Shown in pieces: positions 1 through 8,326 of a stretch of 64,000 nucleotides of DNA (positions are counted from its first letter, which is position 1; every line of letters starts with the position of its first letter). The stretch is taken from positions 62,001 through 126,000 of the forward strand of contig NZ_JACIDF010000009.1 of NCBI RefSeq assembly GCF_014196195.1, given 5' to 3'. The stretch comes from Anoxybacteroides rupiense. Its GTDB lineage: Bacteria; Bacillota; Bacilli; Bacillales; Anoxybacillaceae. The notes beneath the pieces were generated by a model. It was not told the DNA's origin. It made no database searches and was given only the letters and a program-made list of their open reading frames with translations. Made by a program: the position numbers and the translations under genes.

Positions 1-34
1 TTCTAAAAAAATGAAAGTTCGATCAAACATTCAA

Positions 35-53
35 AAGGAGGAACTCTGTGTAA
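35..53 (+). other. Strong ribosome-binding site followed by a start-stop pair
   Basis: AAGGAGG is followed after six bases by GTG and immediately by TAA. Either the upstream gene has lost its reading frame or this is an untranslated remnant. The window edge prevents judging it. Confidence 0.3.
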
Positions 54-110
54 ACCTTTTTTCTCTTAGCAGTGGTAGAGAAGTAACCGGGTTGTTTACG
101 CGTTTTCTCA

Positions 111-143
111 TAGTAAAGGCGCTCTCAAAAAGCGCCTTTACTA
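111..143. terminator. Bidirectional hairpin terminator
   Basis: Thirteen-base perfect inverted repeat (TAGTAAAGGCGCT with its complement), 7-base loop, A-rich before and T-rich after. It lies just past the stop of the minus-strand flagellin gene and can also end transcription entering from the left. Confidence 0.75.
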
Positions 144-147
144 TTTG

Positions 148-957
148 CTATGATAATAATTTTAGTATCTCCTCCGTATTACGATTGACATGAGAAATGA
201 GCAAATAATCACCTTGCTGCCGGATGGATCCGCTTATGTAGTTCATCATTTCACGAGCAACATTAGTGTCTCTGAGCAGAGATTCCGATGTAGTTAGGTT
301 CACTTCTTTTAACATGGCATTGTTTAAATGATGTTCAATGGCTTCATAGTCGGAACCGATATTAGTTAAATGGAAAGTTAAGTTTTTCAATGCTTTGTCC
401 ACTTTGGTAATAAGCTGTTCAGCGTCCGCTCTTGTTAGTAAATTAGCTCCATTAATTCCAATATTTTCTGTATCCATCTTCACCATGTCGACTGAGATGA
501 TTTGTCCCGGGTTTGCTCCAACTTGTAGAATGAGTGGCCGATTTTCGCCAAGGATTTTTTGGGTATTAAATTCAAGTTTGCTAGCCGTATCATCGATTGC
601 TTGCAACAACTGCTCTAATTCCTGCTGGCTTGCATTATGGTCATCTGCATTTAGCGTATCACTAGCATTTTGTACAGCCAGTTCCCGAATTCTTTGCAAA
701 AGATGGCTAACATTCATCAATCCTTCTTCGGCAGATTTTAGAACGGAAAGCCCATCTTGCATATTTCGTTGTGATTGTGATAATCCCCTGATTTGTGCCC
801 TTAGTGTTTCGGAAATGCTTAATCCTGCAGCGTTATCGCTCGATTGCTGAATACTTAATCCGGAGGCCAGTTTGTCTAAAATTTTAGAAAGGCTTGTGAT
901 ATTGCTTTGATAACGATGAATGGAAAAAGCAATCATGGAATGATTTTGTATTTGCAT
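148..957 (-). CDS. Flagellin-like protein (Hag paralogue)
   Basis: A 269-residue flagellin homologue, expected to be exported by the flagellar secretion system and to polymerise in the filament. The N-terminal D0/D1 region (residues about 1-130) carries LDKLASGLSI, DNAAGLSISE and RIRELAVQNASDT. The C-terminal D0/D1 region ends in YLLISHVNRNTEEILKLLS, aligning with the usual flagellin tail. The variable middle is short. The ATG at 957 was chosen over upstream in-frame codons because GGGAGGTGAG lies directly before it. It stands opposite to the flaG-fliD-fliS-fliT operon, where B. subtilis has hag and the flagellin-like yvzB. Several normally conserved positions differ (N-terminus MQIQNHSMIAF rather than the usual MRINHNIAALN type), so it may be a minor or specialised flagellin; the main hag gene would lie outside the window. 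Confidence 0.85.
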   Translation of the reverse strand: MQIQNHSMIAFSIHRYQSNITSLSKILDKLASGLSIQQSSDNAAGLSISETLRAQIRGLSQSQRNMQDGLSVLKSAEEGLMNVSHLLQRIRELAVQNASDTLNADDHNASQQELEQLLQAIDDTASKLEFNTQKILGENRPLILQVGANPGQIISVDMVKMDTENIGINGANLLTRADAEQLITKVDKALKNLTFHLTNIGSDYEAIEHHLNNAMLKEVNLTTSESLLRDTNVAREMMNYISGSIRQQGDYLLISHVNRNTEEILKLLS

Positions 958-990
958 ATACTCACCTCCCCCTCTACTTGTACATTTTTT

Positions 991-1016
991 ATATCGACAT
1001 TTTTTTAACAAAACTA
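991..1016 (-). promoter_or_regulatory. Possible SigD promoter of the flagellin gene
   Basis: On the minus strand TAGT, 15 bases, then TCGATAT, which resembles the flagellar sigma factor consensus TAAA-N15-CCGATAT. The -35 part is weak. It sits 34 bases upstream of the flagellin start. Confidence 0.45.
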
Positions 1017-1028
1017 AATACATCTCTT

Positions 1029-1053
1029 TAAAGATTCTTAATGTCACCGATAT
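1029..1053 (+). promoter_or_regulatory. SigD promoter of the flaG-fliD operon
   Basis: TAAA (1029-1032), 14 bases, CCGATAT (1047-1053): an exact match to the B. subtilis SigD consensus TAAA-N14-16-CCGATAT. It is 36 bases before the flaG start, so filament-cap genes are probably in the late flagellar regulon. Confidence 0.75.
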
Positions 1054-1088
1054 AAAAAGTAAAGAAAGTGATCTAGGAGGAAATAGGA

Positions 1089-1439
1089 ATGAAAATCATA
1101 AATTCATCGTCAGTCAGAGACATTTCGATATTAAAGTCTTCTAATGAAAGCGAGTCTTTGACGATGGAAAAAGTGATGATAGAACCAGCAGGACAGGACG
1201 AGGATACGAGAATATCAAAAGAAAGGTTAGAAGAAATTGCAGGAAAACTAAATGAATTTTTAGGAGATCACAATCGTTCTATTAAATTTGTTTTGCATGA
1301 TGAACTTAAGGAATATTATGTGCAAATCATTAATTCTGAAACGAAAGAAGTTGTCAAAGAAATTCCTCCTAAGAAATTGCTCGATGCTTTTTATACGATG
1401 AAGAAGTTTTTGGGAATGGTTATTGATGAGAAAATTTAA
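1089..1439 (+). CDS. flaG: FlaG family protein
   Basis: A 116-residue FlaG (YvyC) homologue, a small protein of the filament-cap operon thought to influence filament length. Residues about 45-116 form the conserved FlaG domain, with the segment ending VKEIPPKKLLDAFYTMKKFLGMVIDEKI. The N-terminal 40 residues are low in complexity. An AGGAGG site precedes the ATG. It is first in the SigD-type operon flaG-fliD-fliS-fliT, with 15 bases to fliD. Confidence 0.88.
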   Translation: MKIINSSSVRDISILKSSNESESLTMEKVMIEPAGQDEDTRISKERLEEIAGKLNEFLGDHNRSIKFVLHDELKEYYVQIINSETKEVVKEIPPKKLLDAFYTMKKFLGMVIDEKI

Positions 1440-1454
1440 AAGGAGACGATAGAA

Positions 1455-3020
1455 ATGTCAACCATGAGAATTGGCGGATTAGCCAGCGGCATGGATATTG
1501 ATCAGCTTGTAGGAGATTTAATGAAAGCGGAAAGAATCCCTCTTGATAAATTATATCAGCAAAAACAAACCTTCGAATGGCAACGTGATGCCTATCGTGA
1601 TGTGAATAAAAAGTTAGCTGACTTCGATACGTATTTATTTAATAACTTTGGTTTGGTAAGTAGCGTTTATCAAAAAAGTACCACATCTTCTAATGAACAG
1701 GCGGTAGCTGTAAAAGCGTCAGGTTCAGCCTATGATGCAACGAATACGATAAGCGTCTCTAGACTTGCTAAAGCTGCTTCAGGTGTGTCCCAAGCAGTTG
1801 CAGGTGCGAAATCTAATACAACTCTAGGGGAAAAAGGTCTAACTGCTGATACTACGATTACGATTGCTGCCCTCCAAGCTGATGGAACGTATAGAGAAGA
1901 AGCGGTCACGTTTAAGCCGACTGATACATTTGCAGATGTAGCTAAAAAACTAAATCAGTCTGGGTTAAATATTAATGCTATTTTTGACGATGGCTCAGGA
2001 AAATTGGGCATCTCTACTCGAACAACAGGAACCGTTGATACGACCACTATCGATAAAGCGGAAGTTTATGTAAAATCAGCCACTGGAGATGATATTTTCT
2101 CCACTATTTTTGGATTTGGTACAGGCAACGATCAAGATGGCAACCCTGATGTTACGGCACTAGCGAATGGCGGTCAAAATGCTAAGTTTACTCTAAATGG
2201 ATTAGAAATGGAAAGGCAAACAAACACGTTTACCATCAATGGAATCCAATATACATTGAAATCAGAGACGACGACACCGGTTATTATTACATCACAAACA
2301 GATGTTGATGGAATGATCGCAAAGATAGAGGATTTTGTAAATAAATATAATGAACTGATTAGTTCCCTAAACGATAAAATCCGTGAAAAGCGTTACCGGG
2401 ATTATCCGCCGCTTACAGACGAACAGAAAAAGGATATGACCGAAAAACAAATTGAGTTATGGGAAGAAAAAGCAAAGAGCGGATTACTGCGTAATGATTC
2501 GATTATTTCTAATGGATTATCGCAAATGAGACGTGATTTGTATAGCAAGGTTGATGGTATTGGCACGAATGTGATTGACACGATTTCTGAATTGGGGATT
2601 ACAACTACAAATGAAATTACAAATGGCGGTCAACTTGTTATAGATCGTGATAAACTAAGAGCAACATTAGAAAATGATCCAGATAAAGTTGTGAAAATAT
2701 TGACACAAAGTGGTCAAGTGACAAAAGATGCAAGTGGTCAAGTGGTTTCCGATACACGAGGCATTGTCCAGCGTCTTCGTGATTCTATAAAAGGAATGAC
2801 GCAAAATATTGAGAAAAAAGCTGGGAAACCTACTTTGACTGAAAATCAATATTCAATAGGTGTACAATTGAAGGATGTTGAAAATCGAATTTCTGATTTT
2901 CAGCGGCGTTTAGAAGATATTGAAGCTAGATATTGGAAGCAATTTACTGCTATGGAGCAGGCTGTGCAAAAAGCAAATCAACAATCGGCGTTTTTGATGG
3001 GACAATTTGGAGGAAATTAA
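1455..3020 (+). CDS. fliD: Flagellar hook-associated protein 2 (filament cap)
   Basis: FliD forms the cap at the filament tip and directs flagellin polymerisation. At 521 residues it is close to the family's usual length. The N-terminal signature IGGLASGMDIDQLVGDLMKA starts at residue 6. The FliD C-terminal region (about 230-510) contains INGIQYTL, VDGMIAKIEDFVNKYNELI and a coiled-coil tail rich in Q, R and E. The middle domain is variable, as expected of a surface-exposed cap. AGGAGACG precedes the ATG. It lies between flaG and its own chaperone genes. Confidence 0.96.
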   Translation: MSTMRIGGLASGMDIDQLVGDLMKAERIPLDKLYQQKQTFEWQRDAYRDVNKKLADFDTYLFNNFGLVSSVYQKSTTSSNEQAVAVKASGSAYDATNTISVSRLAKAASGVSQAVAGAKSNTTLGEKGLTADTTITIAALQADGTYREEAVTFKPTDTFADVAKKLNQSGLNINAIFDDGSGKLGISTRTTGTVDTTTIDKAEVYVKSATGDDIFSTIFGFGTGNDQDGNPDVTALANGGQNAKFTLNGLEMERQTNTFTINGIQYTLKSETTTPVIITSQTDVDGMIAKIEDFVNKYNELISSLNDKIREKRYRDYPPLTDEQKKDMTEKQIELWEEKAKSGLLRNDSIISNGLSQMRRDLYSKVDGIGTNVIDTISELGITTTNEITNGGQLVIDRDKLRATLENDPDKVVKILTQSGQVTKDASGQVVSDTRGIVQRLRDSIKGMTQNIEKKAGKPTLTENQYSIGVQLKDVENRISDFQRRLEDIEARYWKQFTAMEQAVQKANQQSAFLMGQFGGN

Positions 3021-3042
3021 ATAATAAAGAGGGTGCTAGTAC

Positions 3043-3441
3043 GTGGTTAACCAACAACTCCACCAGATATATCAGCAAAATAGTGTAAGTACTGCTTCGC
3101 CAGGTGAATTAACATTGATGCTTTACAATGGTTGTTTGAAGTTTTTAAACAAAGGGAAACAAGCAATCAAAGAGAACAATATTCAGGAGAGAAATATCAA
3201 TTTACAAAAGGCGCAAAGAATTATTCAGGAGCTTATGGTAACACTGGATCAGAAATATGAGGTGGCTCATCAGATGATGGCCATGTATGAATATATGAAT
3301 CGTCGCTTGGTTGAAGCAAACGTTACAAATAATATTGCCATTGTGGAAGAAGTAGAAGGATTTATGACAGAATTCCGTGATGTATGGAAGGAAGTTATTC
3401 GATTAAATCGTCAAAAGCAATTTAAAGGAGATCAAGCCTAA
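3043..3441 (+). CDS. fliS: Flagellin export chaperone FliS
   Basis: FliS binds the C-terminal helix of flagellin in the cytosol and prevents premature assembly. The protein is 132 residues, all helical, with the family signature SPGELTLMLYNGCLKFL at residues about 19-35. The start is GTG at 3043, preceded by AGAGGGTG. Its stop overlaps the fliT start by one base (TAATG), indicating translational coupling. Confidence 0.95.
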   Translation: MVNQQLHQIYQQNSVSTASPGELTLMLYNGCLKFLNKGKQAIKENNIQERNINLQKAQRIIQELMVTLDQKYEVAHQMMAMYEYMNRRLVEANVTNNIAIVEEVEGFMTEFRDVWKEVIRLNRQKQFKGDQA

Positions 3442-3794
3442 TGGATTTAGTAGAACAGCTTATGTCATGCTCTAAAAAATTGCTGGCTGTTCTTGAAAAT
3501 CCAAATAGTGATCGTGACCAGCAAGTGGATAAAGTAGTGGAATTGTTAAACGAAAGAGAAGAAATCATTGTTAGATTGAAGGGACAAACTGATGCGAAGT
3601 TGAAAAAGCGTCCACAAATAATGGAAATTTTACAAATGGAACAAGATATTCAGAAAAAAATTCATCATTTATACGAACAAATAAAAAATGATTTAAAGAG
3701 ATGGAATGGACAGAAGCGTTTGCAGAATGCGTATAATAGACCCTTTTCTCATGTTGAAACATATGATGGACGTTTTTACGATAAAAGAAAATAA
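3441..3794 (+). CDS. fliT: Flagellar chaperone FliT-like protein
   Basis: A 117-residue helical protein in the FliT position. In this family it acts as export chaperone for FliD. The tail NAYNRPFSHVETYDGRFYDKRK matches the C-terminus remembered from Geobacillus FliT proteins (ending DGMFYDKRK). It overlaps fliS by one base. Sequence conservation in FliT is low, so the assignment rests mainly on position, size and the tail. Confidence 0.85.
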   Translation: MDLVEQLMSCSKKLLAVLENPNSDRDQQVDKVVELLNEREEIIVRLKGQTDAKLKKRPQIMEILQMEQDIQKKIHHLYEQIKNDLKRWNGQKRLQNAYNRPFSHVETYDGRFYDKRK

Positions 3795-3830
3795 AATTTA
3801 ACTAAATTTACATTTATTGGATTATTTTGG

Positions 3831-4277
3831 GATTTCTCTCACCATTACGAACGCACACAAGGCGACGCGGTGCTAGCCGATCTTTTTACCGCGCTTGGCC
3901 GCATTCATGATGTCAACGAGCGACTGCTCTCCCGCTTTTTTGCGGAGAATGCCGCCATCATGACGGAGATCCGCCGGTTTTCCGCTGTTGAGGACGAGGC
4001 ATGGAAGCTGGATGGAAAGCTGCAGGATGCCAATGTGAAGCAGCAGCTTGTCGAGACGCGCTTAGCTCCTGCGTTTGAAGCGTGGAAAGCCAGCATGCTG
4101 ACGCATTTGCGCCCATATGTGGAGCAATAATTGATGCTTTTGCTACGTGAAACCATCGAAGGAGCAGTGGAGAAAGCGATCAGTGCGGAAGCACCGTTCT
4201 GTAATGTCAGCATGCCTTTTGGGCAAGCAGGCCGCAGAAAAGATGAATCCATCTGTACTAAACCGTTCTCTAGCTGA
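3831..4277 (+). pseudogene. Decayed ORF after fliT, interrupted by an in-frame stop
   Basis: The frame from about 3831 (clearly coding-like from 3843, HYERTQGDAVLADL) runs to TAA at 4128 and resumes in the same frame (LLRETIEGAVEKAISAE) to TGA at 4275. No AUG with a ribosome-binding site precedes it; the only nearby start is GTG at 3870. Base composition changes sharply at about 3840, from AT-rich to GC-richer, suggesting a 5' deletion joined to fliT's downstream sequence. I do not recognise the family. The helical content and place suggest a lost flagellar accessory protein. Confidence 0.4.
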
Positions 4278-4294
4278 GTGGAGGGCGGTTTTTT
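4260..4294 (+). terminator. Terminator of the flagellar operon
   Basis: AAACCG and CGGTTT arms around an inner CTC/GAG pairing, followed by T's. It lies between the decayed ORF and hpf. Confidence 0.55.
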
Positions 4295-4414
4295 ATTTGC
4301 ATGGAATCAGAGTGCGCTTTTTCAAACAAGGCTGGCATAAAGGGGCGAGCATAAGAGTAAATATTACCATAATATCCATTTGATTTTTCACAAAATTTTC
4401 AAAAAATATTCGAC

Positions 4415-4450
4415 GTTTGAAGAAGGATTTTGTAGGGGATTGTAGAACTA
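4415..4450 (+). promoter_or_regulatory. SigB/SigH-like promoter of hpf
   Basis: GTTTGA (4415), 14 bases, GGGGAT (4435-4440) fits the general-stress SigB pattern. An overlapping AGGATTTT with GAAC 13 bases later resembles SigH. In B. subtilis this gene (yvyD) is under both factors. I do not know whether this organism has SigB, so SigH or another factor may read it. Confidence 0.4.
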
Positions 4451-4487
4451 TACACATAACCCTTTATTAAAGGAGGCTTTTGCACAT

Positions 4488-5042
4488 ATGAAGTACAACA
4501 TTCGCGGTGAGAATCTGGAAGTTACGCAAGCCTTAAAAGACTACGCTGAGAAAAAGCTCGGCAAATTGGAACGCTATTTTGACGCAACGGAAGAAGTGAT
4601 AGTCAATGTGAACTTAAAAGTATATAACGATAGACAAGCGAAAGTAGAGGTGACGATCCCGATGCCGCAACTGGTGCTGCGCGCAGAGGAGCGGCATGAG
4701 GATATGTATGCGGCGCTTGATTTGGTGACAGACAAATTGGAGCGGCAGATTCGGAAGCACAAGACGAAAGTGAACCGAAAATGGCGCGAAAAAGAAGCGA
4801 AGCATGTATTTGCCGGCAACGATGTTCCGGTGGCAGCTGAACCAGCAGAGGAAGAGGAATGGGATTTTGAGCTCGTGCGCACCAAACGGTTTAGCTTGAA
4901 GCCGATGGACAGCGAGGAAGCGATTTTACAAATGAATATGCTCGGCCATAGCTTTTTCGTCTTTACCAACGCGGAGACGAACCGCACCAACATTGTCTAC
5001 CGCCGCAAAGACGGAAGATACGGTTTAATTGAAGCGAATTAA
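4488..5042 (+). CDS. hpf: Long-form ribosome hibernation promoting factor
   Basis: HPF dimerises 70S ribosomes into inactive 100S particles in stationary phase or stress. At 184 residues it is the long form: an N-terminal S30AE/YfiA domain (about 1-100, starting MKYNIRGENLEVTQALKDYAEKKLGKLE), a linker rich in A and E (about 110-125) and a C-terminal dimerisation domain (about 127-184, RTKRFSLKPMDSEEAILQMN). AGGAGG precedes the ATG at 4488. As in B. subtilis it lies between the fliD operon and secA. Confidence 0.96.
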   Translation: MKYNIRGENLEVTQALKDYAEKKLGKLERYFDATEEVIVNVNLKVYNDRQAKVEVTIPMPQLVLRAEERHEDMYAALDLVTDKLERQIRKHKTKVNRKWREKEAKHVFAGNDVPVAAEPAEEEEWDFELVRTKRFSLKPMDSEEAILQMNMLGHSFFVFTNAETNRTNIVYRRKDGRYGLIEAN

Positions 5043-5046
5043 TCTT

Positions 5047-5075
5047 CATCCCCTGCCTTTTGAAGGCGGGGGATG
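5047..5075 (+). terminator. Hairpin after hpf
   Basis: CATCCCC...GGGGGATG with an inner GCCTT/AAGGC stem, directly after the hpf stop. No clear T-run follows (TTATAATG instead), so termination may be weak or factor-dependent. Confidence 0.5.
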
Positions 5076-5110
5076 TTATAATGTATTAGGAGGAAGGAGG
5101 TGAGTAAAAG

Positions 5111-5584
5111 ATGGAAGAGATGTTAAAGCAAATTTTGCTTAAATTGGATAAGATGGAAACAAATGCGGAACAATTTCAAGAAGAAGTTCGCCAGCGATTG
5201 GATCAAGTGGACAAGCGTTTTGCGCAAATGGATGAGCGGTTTGCCCAAATCGACGAACGCTTCTCCCAAATCGATGAACGCTTCGCCAATCTGGAAGCTC
5301 GTTTAGACCATCTGGAGAGTGAGATGGCAGAAGTGAAAGAGCGCCTCGGTCACCTTGAAAGCGACATGGTTGAGGTGAAACAACGGCTTGAGCAGGTCGA
5401 AGGGAAGATAGGCAAGGTAAAAGAAGCGGTGTTCCCCCAAGAACCTCAAGTCGCTGACGATGTGTATGCGCTGTTGAAAAACATCCATAAGAAAATCGAG
5501 GAAAAAGGGTTTGAAATCTATGCGCTCAACAAACGGCTGTTGCATGTCGAAGGAGCGATTGAACAAATCCAATCGCAAACGTAA
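5111..5584 (+). CDS. Coiled-coil protein with tandem heptad repeats
   Basis: A 157-residue soluble protein of unknown function. Residues about 30-105 are heptads of the type DERFAQI / DERFSQI / DERFANL, passing into LDHLESEMAEVKERL and LGHLESDMVEVKQRL. The first units are also repeats at DNA level with a 21-base period (about 5210-5290), a sign of slippage expansion. The ends (1-25 and 110-157) are also helical. No signal peptide or membrane segment is seen. GGAGGAAGGAGGTG precedes the ATG. It is inserted between hpf and secA, which are neighbours in B. subtilis. Such DERF-repeat proteins vary in repeat number between strains. Confidence 0.75.
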   Translation: MEEMLKQILLKLDKMETNAEQFQEEVRQRLDQVDKRFAQMDERFAQIDERFSQIDERFANLEARLDHLESEMAEVKERLGHLESDMVEVKQRLEQVEGKIGKVKEAVFPQEPQVADDVYALLKNIHKKIEEKGFEIYALNKRLLHVEGAIEQIQSQT

Positions 5585-5593
5585 CGAGCGGTT

Positions 5594-5620
5594 CCAGCTA
5601 GAAGGCTGGCTTTTCTTTTT
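5594..5620 (+). terminator. Terminator after the coiled-coil gene
   Basis: CCAGC...GCTGG stem followed by TTTTCTTTTTT. Confidence 0.65.
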
Positions 5621-5656
5621 TCCCTCCTCTCTTCTCCATCGATCCCCGCGTTTGAG

Positions 5657-5685
5657 TTGTCACCTATTCCTGTAAATGATATCAT
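5657..5685 (+). promoter_or_regulatory. SigA promoter of secA
   Basis: TTGTCA (5657-5662), 17 bases, TATCAT (5680-5685), 39 bases before the secA start. Confidence 0.6.
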
Positions 5686-5723
5686 GTAAATTAGTGATTC
5701 TATCTGAATAAGGGGCGTTATAT

Positions 5724-8237
5724 ATGCTAGGAGTATTAAAAAAGGTGTTTGATTCAAATAAACGCCAGATTCAACGCTTGGAAAAAATTGCAGAGCAGGT
5801 GGATGCGCTCAGTGCCGATATGGCCAAGCTTTCTGATGAAGAGCTGCGCCAAAAAACGGAGCAGTTTAAAGCGCGCTACCAGCAAGGCGAGTCGCTTGAT
5901 GATTTGTTGGTCGAAGCTTTTGCGGTTGTGCGCGAGGGAGCGAAGCGCGTCCTTGGGCTCTATCCATATAAAGTGCAAATTATGGGCGGTGTTGTGCTTC
6001 ATGAGGGCAATATCGCCGAGATGAAAACAGGGGAAGGGAAAACGCTGACGGCCACGATGCCGGTCTATTTGAACGCGTTGACAGGAAAAGGCGTTCATGT
6101 CGTGACGGTCAACGAATATTTGGCCAGCCGCGACGCGACGGAAATGGGCCGTCTGTATGAGTTTTTAGGCTTAACGGTCGGTTTGAATTTGACAGGCATG
6201 TCGCGCGAGGAGAAGCAGGCCGCGTACCAAGCGGATATTACGTATGGAACGAACAATGAATTCGGCTTCGATTATTTGCGCGATAACATGGTGCTCTACA
6301 AGGAGCATATGGTGCAGCGTCCGCTTCATTTTGCCGTGATTGACGAGGTCGACTCGATTTTAATCGATGAGGCGCGAACGCCGCTTATTATCTCTGGTAC
6401 CGCGCAAAAGTCGACGAAGCTGTACATTCAGGCGAACGCGTTTGTTCGTACGCTCAAGCGGGATACGGACTACACGTATGATGAAAAAACAAAAAGCGTG
6501 CAGCTGACAGAAGAAGGGATTACGAAAGCGGAGCGCGCGTTTGGCATCGATAACTTATTTGACTTAAAGCATGTGACGCTGAACCATCACATTAATCAGG
6601 CGTTAAAAGCGCATGTGACGATGCAGCGCGATGTCGATTATGTCGTGGAAGAAGGAAAGGTCGTCATCGTCGACCCGTTCACAGGCCGTTTAATGAGAGG
6701 CCGGCGTTATAGCGACGGCTTGCATCAAGCGATCGAAGCGAAGGAAGGTCTGGAGATTCAAAACGAATCGATGACGTTGGCGACGATTACGTTCCAAAAC
6801 TATTTCCGCATGTATGAAAAATTAGCGGGAATGACAGGAACAGCGAAGACAGAGGAAGAAGAATTCCGCAACATTTACAATATGCAGGTGGTTGTCATTC
6901 CAACCAATAAACCGGTCATTCGCGAAGATCGCCCGGATTTAATTTATAAAACGATGGAAGGCAAATTCCACGCGGTCGTCGAGGATATTGCCGAGCGCCA
7001 TGCGAAGGGGCAGCCGGTGCTTGTCGGTACGGTTGCAATCGAGACCTCTGAGCTGATTTCAAGCATGCTGAAGAAACGAGGCATTCCGCATAATGTGCTG
7101 AACGCGAAAAACCATGCAAAAGAGGCGGAGATTATTGCGCAAGCTGGACAAAAAGGCGCGGTGACGATCGCCACGAACATGGCAGGGCGCGGAACGGACA
7201 TTAAGCTTGGCGAAGGGGTGACCGATCTTGGCGGATTGGCGGTCATCGGTACGGAACGGCACGAAAGCCGCCGGATTGATAACCAGCTGCGCGGACGTTC
7301 AGGACGTCAAGGAGATCCTGGAGTATCGCAATTTTACTTGTCATTGGAAGACGAGTTGATGCGCCGCTTCGGCTCGGAAAATTTAATGGCGATGATGGAT
7401 CGCTTCGGCATGGACGATTCCCAGCCGATTCAAAGCAAAATGGTGACAAGAGCGGTTGAGTCGGCGCAGAAACGCGTGGAGGGCAATAACTTTGACGCGC
7501 GGAAGCAGCTGTTGCAATATGATGATGTATTGCGCGAGCAGCGGGAAATTATTTACCGCCAGCGCTTTGAGGTGCTGGATTCCGAAAATCTGCGCAGCAT
7601 TGTTGAAAAGATGATCCAATCGATCATCGAACGAGTGGTGACGACGCACGCGCCAAGCGAAGAGCTTCCGGAAGATTGGGATTTGAAAGGCATTTTGGAT
7701 TACGTCCATGCCAACCTGCTTCCAGAGGGAGATGTGGCCGTCAGCGATTTGCGCGGCAAAGAACCGGAAGAAATGATCGAAGTGATTTGGCAAAAGGTCA
7801 AAGCGCGCTATGATGAAAAAGAACAGCAAATCGATCCGGAGCAAATGCGCGAATTTGAGCGCGTGATCGTGCTTCGCGCGGTCGATATGAAGTGGATGGA
7901 TCATATTGATGCGATGGAGCAGTTGCGACAAGGCATTCATCTGCGGGCATATGGACAAATCGATCCGCTTCGCGAATATCAAATGGAAGGCTATGCGATG
8001 TTTGACGCCATGATTGCTTCCATTGAAGAAGAAGTGGCAAAATATATCATGAAAGCGGAAATCCACAGCAACCTTGAGCGCCAAGAAGTGGCAAAGGGAG
8101 AAGCCGTTCATCCAAAAGAAGATGAAGGGGAAGTGAAGCGCAAGCCGGTTCGCAAAGCGGTGGACATTGGCCGCAATGATCCGTGCATTTGCGGAAGCGG
8201 CAAGAAATATAAAAACTGCTGCGGGAAAAACGCGTAA
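5724..8237 (+). CDS. secA: Preprotein translocase motor subunit SecA
   Basis: The ATPase that pushes preproteins through SecYEG at the cytoplasmic membrane. The 837-residue length is normal for Bacillaceae. Walker A is at about residues 101-107 (KTGEGKT), Walker B with [14 protein letters not shown] at about 207-220, then the preprotein cross-linking region, the second nucleotide-binding fold with [11 protein letters not shown] and [11 protein letters not shown], and the helical scaffold and wing domains. The last 25 residues hold the zinc-binding SecB/lipid-binding tail [13 protein letters not shown]. Its own promoter and terminator flank it; prfB follows as in B. subtilis. Confidence 0.99.
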   Translation: MLGVLKKVFDSNKRQIQRLEKIAEQVDALSADMAKLSDEELRQKTEQFKARYQQGESLDDLLVEAFAVVREGAKRVLGLYPYKVQIMGGVVLHEGNIAEMKTGEGKTLTATMPVYLNALTGKGVHVVTVNEYLASRDATEMGRLYEFLGLTVGLNLTGMSREEKQAAYQADITYGTNNEFGFDYLRDNMVLYKEHMVQRPLHFAVIDEVDSILIDEARTPLIISGTAQKSTKLYIQANAFVRTLKRDTDYTYDEKTKSVQLTEEGITKAERAFGIDNLFDLKHVTLNHHINQALKAHVTMQRDVDYVVEEGKVVIVDPFTGRLMRGRRYSDGLHQAIEAKEGLEIQNESMTLATITFQNYFRMYEKLAGMTGTAKTEEEEFRNIYNMQVVVIPTNKPVIREDRPDLIYKTMEGKFHAVVEDIAERHAKGQPVLVGTVAIETSELISSMLKKRGIPHNVLNAKNHAKEAEIIAQAGQKGAVTIATNMAGRGTDIKLGEGVTDLGGLAVIGTERHESRRIDNQLRGRSGRQGDPGVSQFYLSLEDELMRRFGSENLMAMMDRFGMDDSQPIQSKMVTRAVESAQKRVEGNNFDARKQLLQYDDVLREQREIIYRQRFEVLDSENLRSIVEKMIQSIIERVVTTHAPSEELPEDWDLKGILDYVHANLLPEGDVAVSDLRGKEPEEMIEVIWQKVKARYDEKEQQIDPEQMREFERVIVLRAVDMKWMDHIDAMEQLRQGIHLRAYGQIDPLREYQMEGYAMFDAMIASIEEEVAKYIMKAEIHSNLERQEVAKGEAVHPKEDEGEVKRKPVRKAVDIGRNDPCICGSGKKYKNCCGKNA

Positions 8238-8272
8238 ATCAAAGTGAGGGGGCAGCCTCTCGCTTTGATTTT
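8237..8272 (+). terminator. Terminator after secA
   Basis: AATCAAAG(T)GAG...CTC(G)CTTTGATT hairpin with TTTTG after it, directly behind the secA stop. Confidence 0.7.
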
Positions 8273-8326
8273 GCCCTGTAAAAGATAGGAAATATAGCAA
8301 GTAAACTAGTAATGAGGTGAACAGCG

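Noticed and set aside
148-850. Open frame 395-850 on the plus strand
   Set aside because: Antisense to the flagellin gene; composition follows the real gene and no ribosome-binding site precedes it.
4147-4383. 78-codon plus-strand frame after the decayed ORF
   Set aside because: Runs through a terminator hairpin; the in-frame continuation of the upstream remnant explains the sequence better.
7383-8300. Long minus-strand open frame (305 codons) opposite secA
   Set aside because: Shadow of secA: rich in H, F and R as expected from the complement of its codons, with no family motif or start site.
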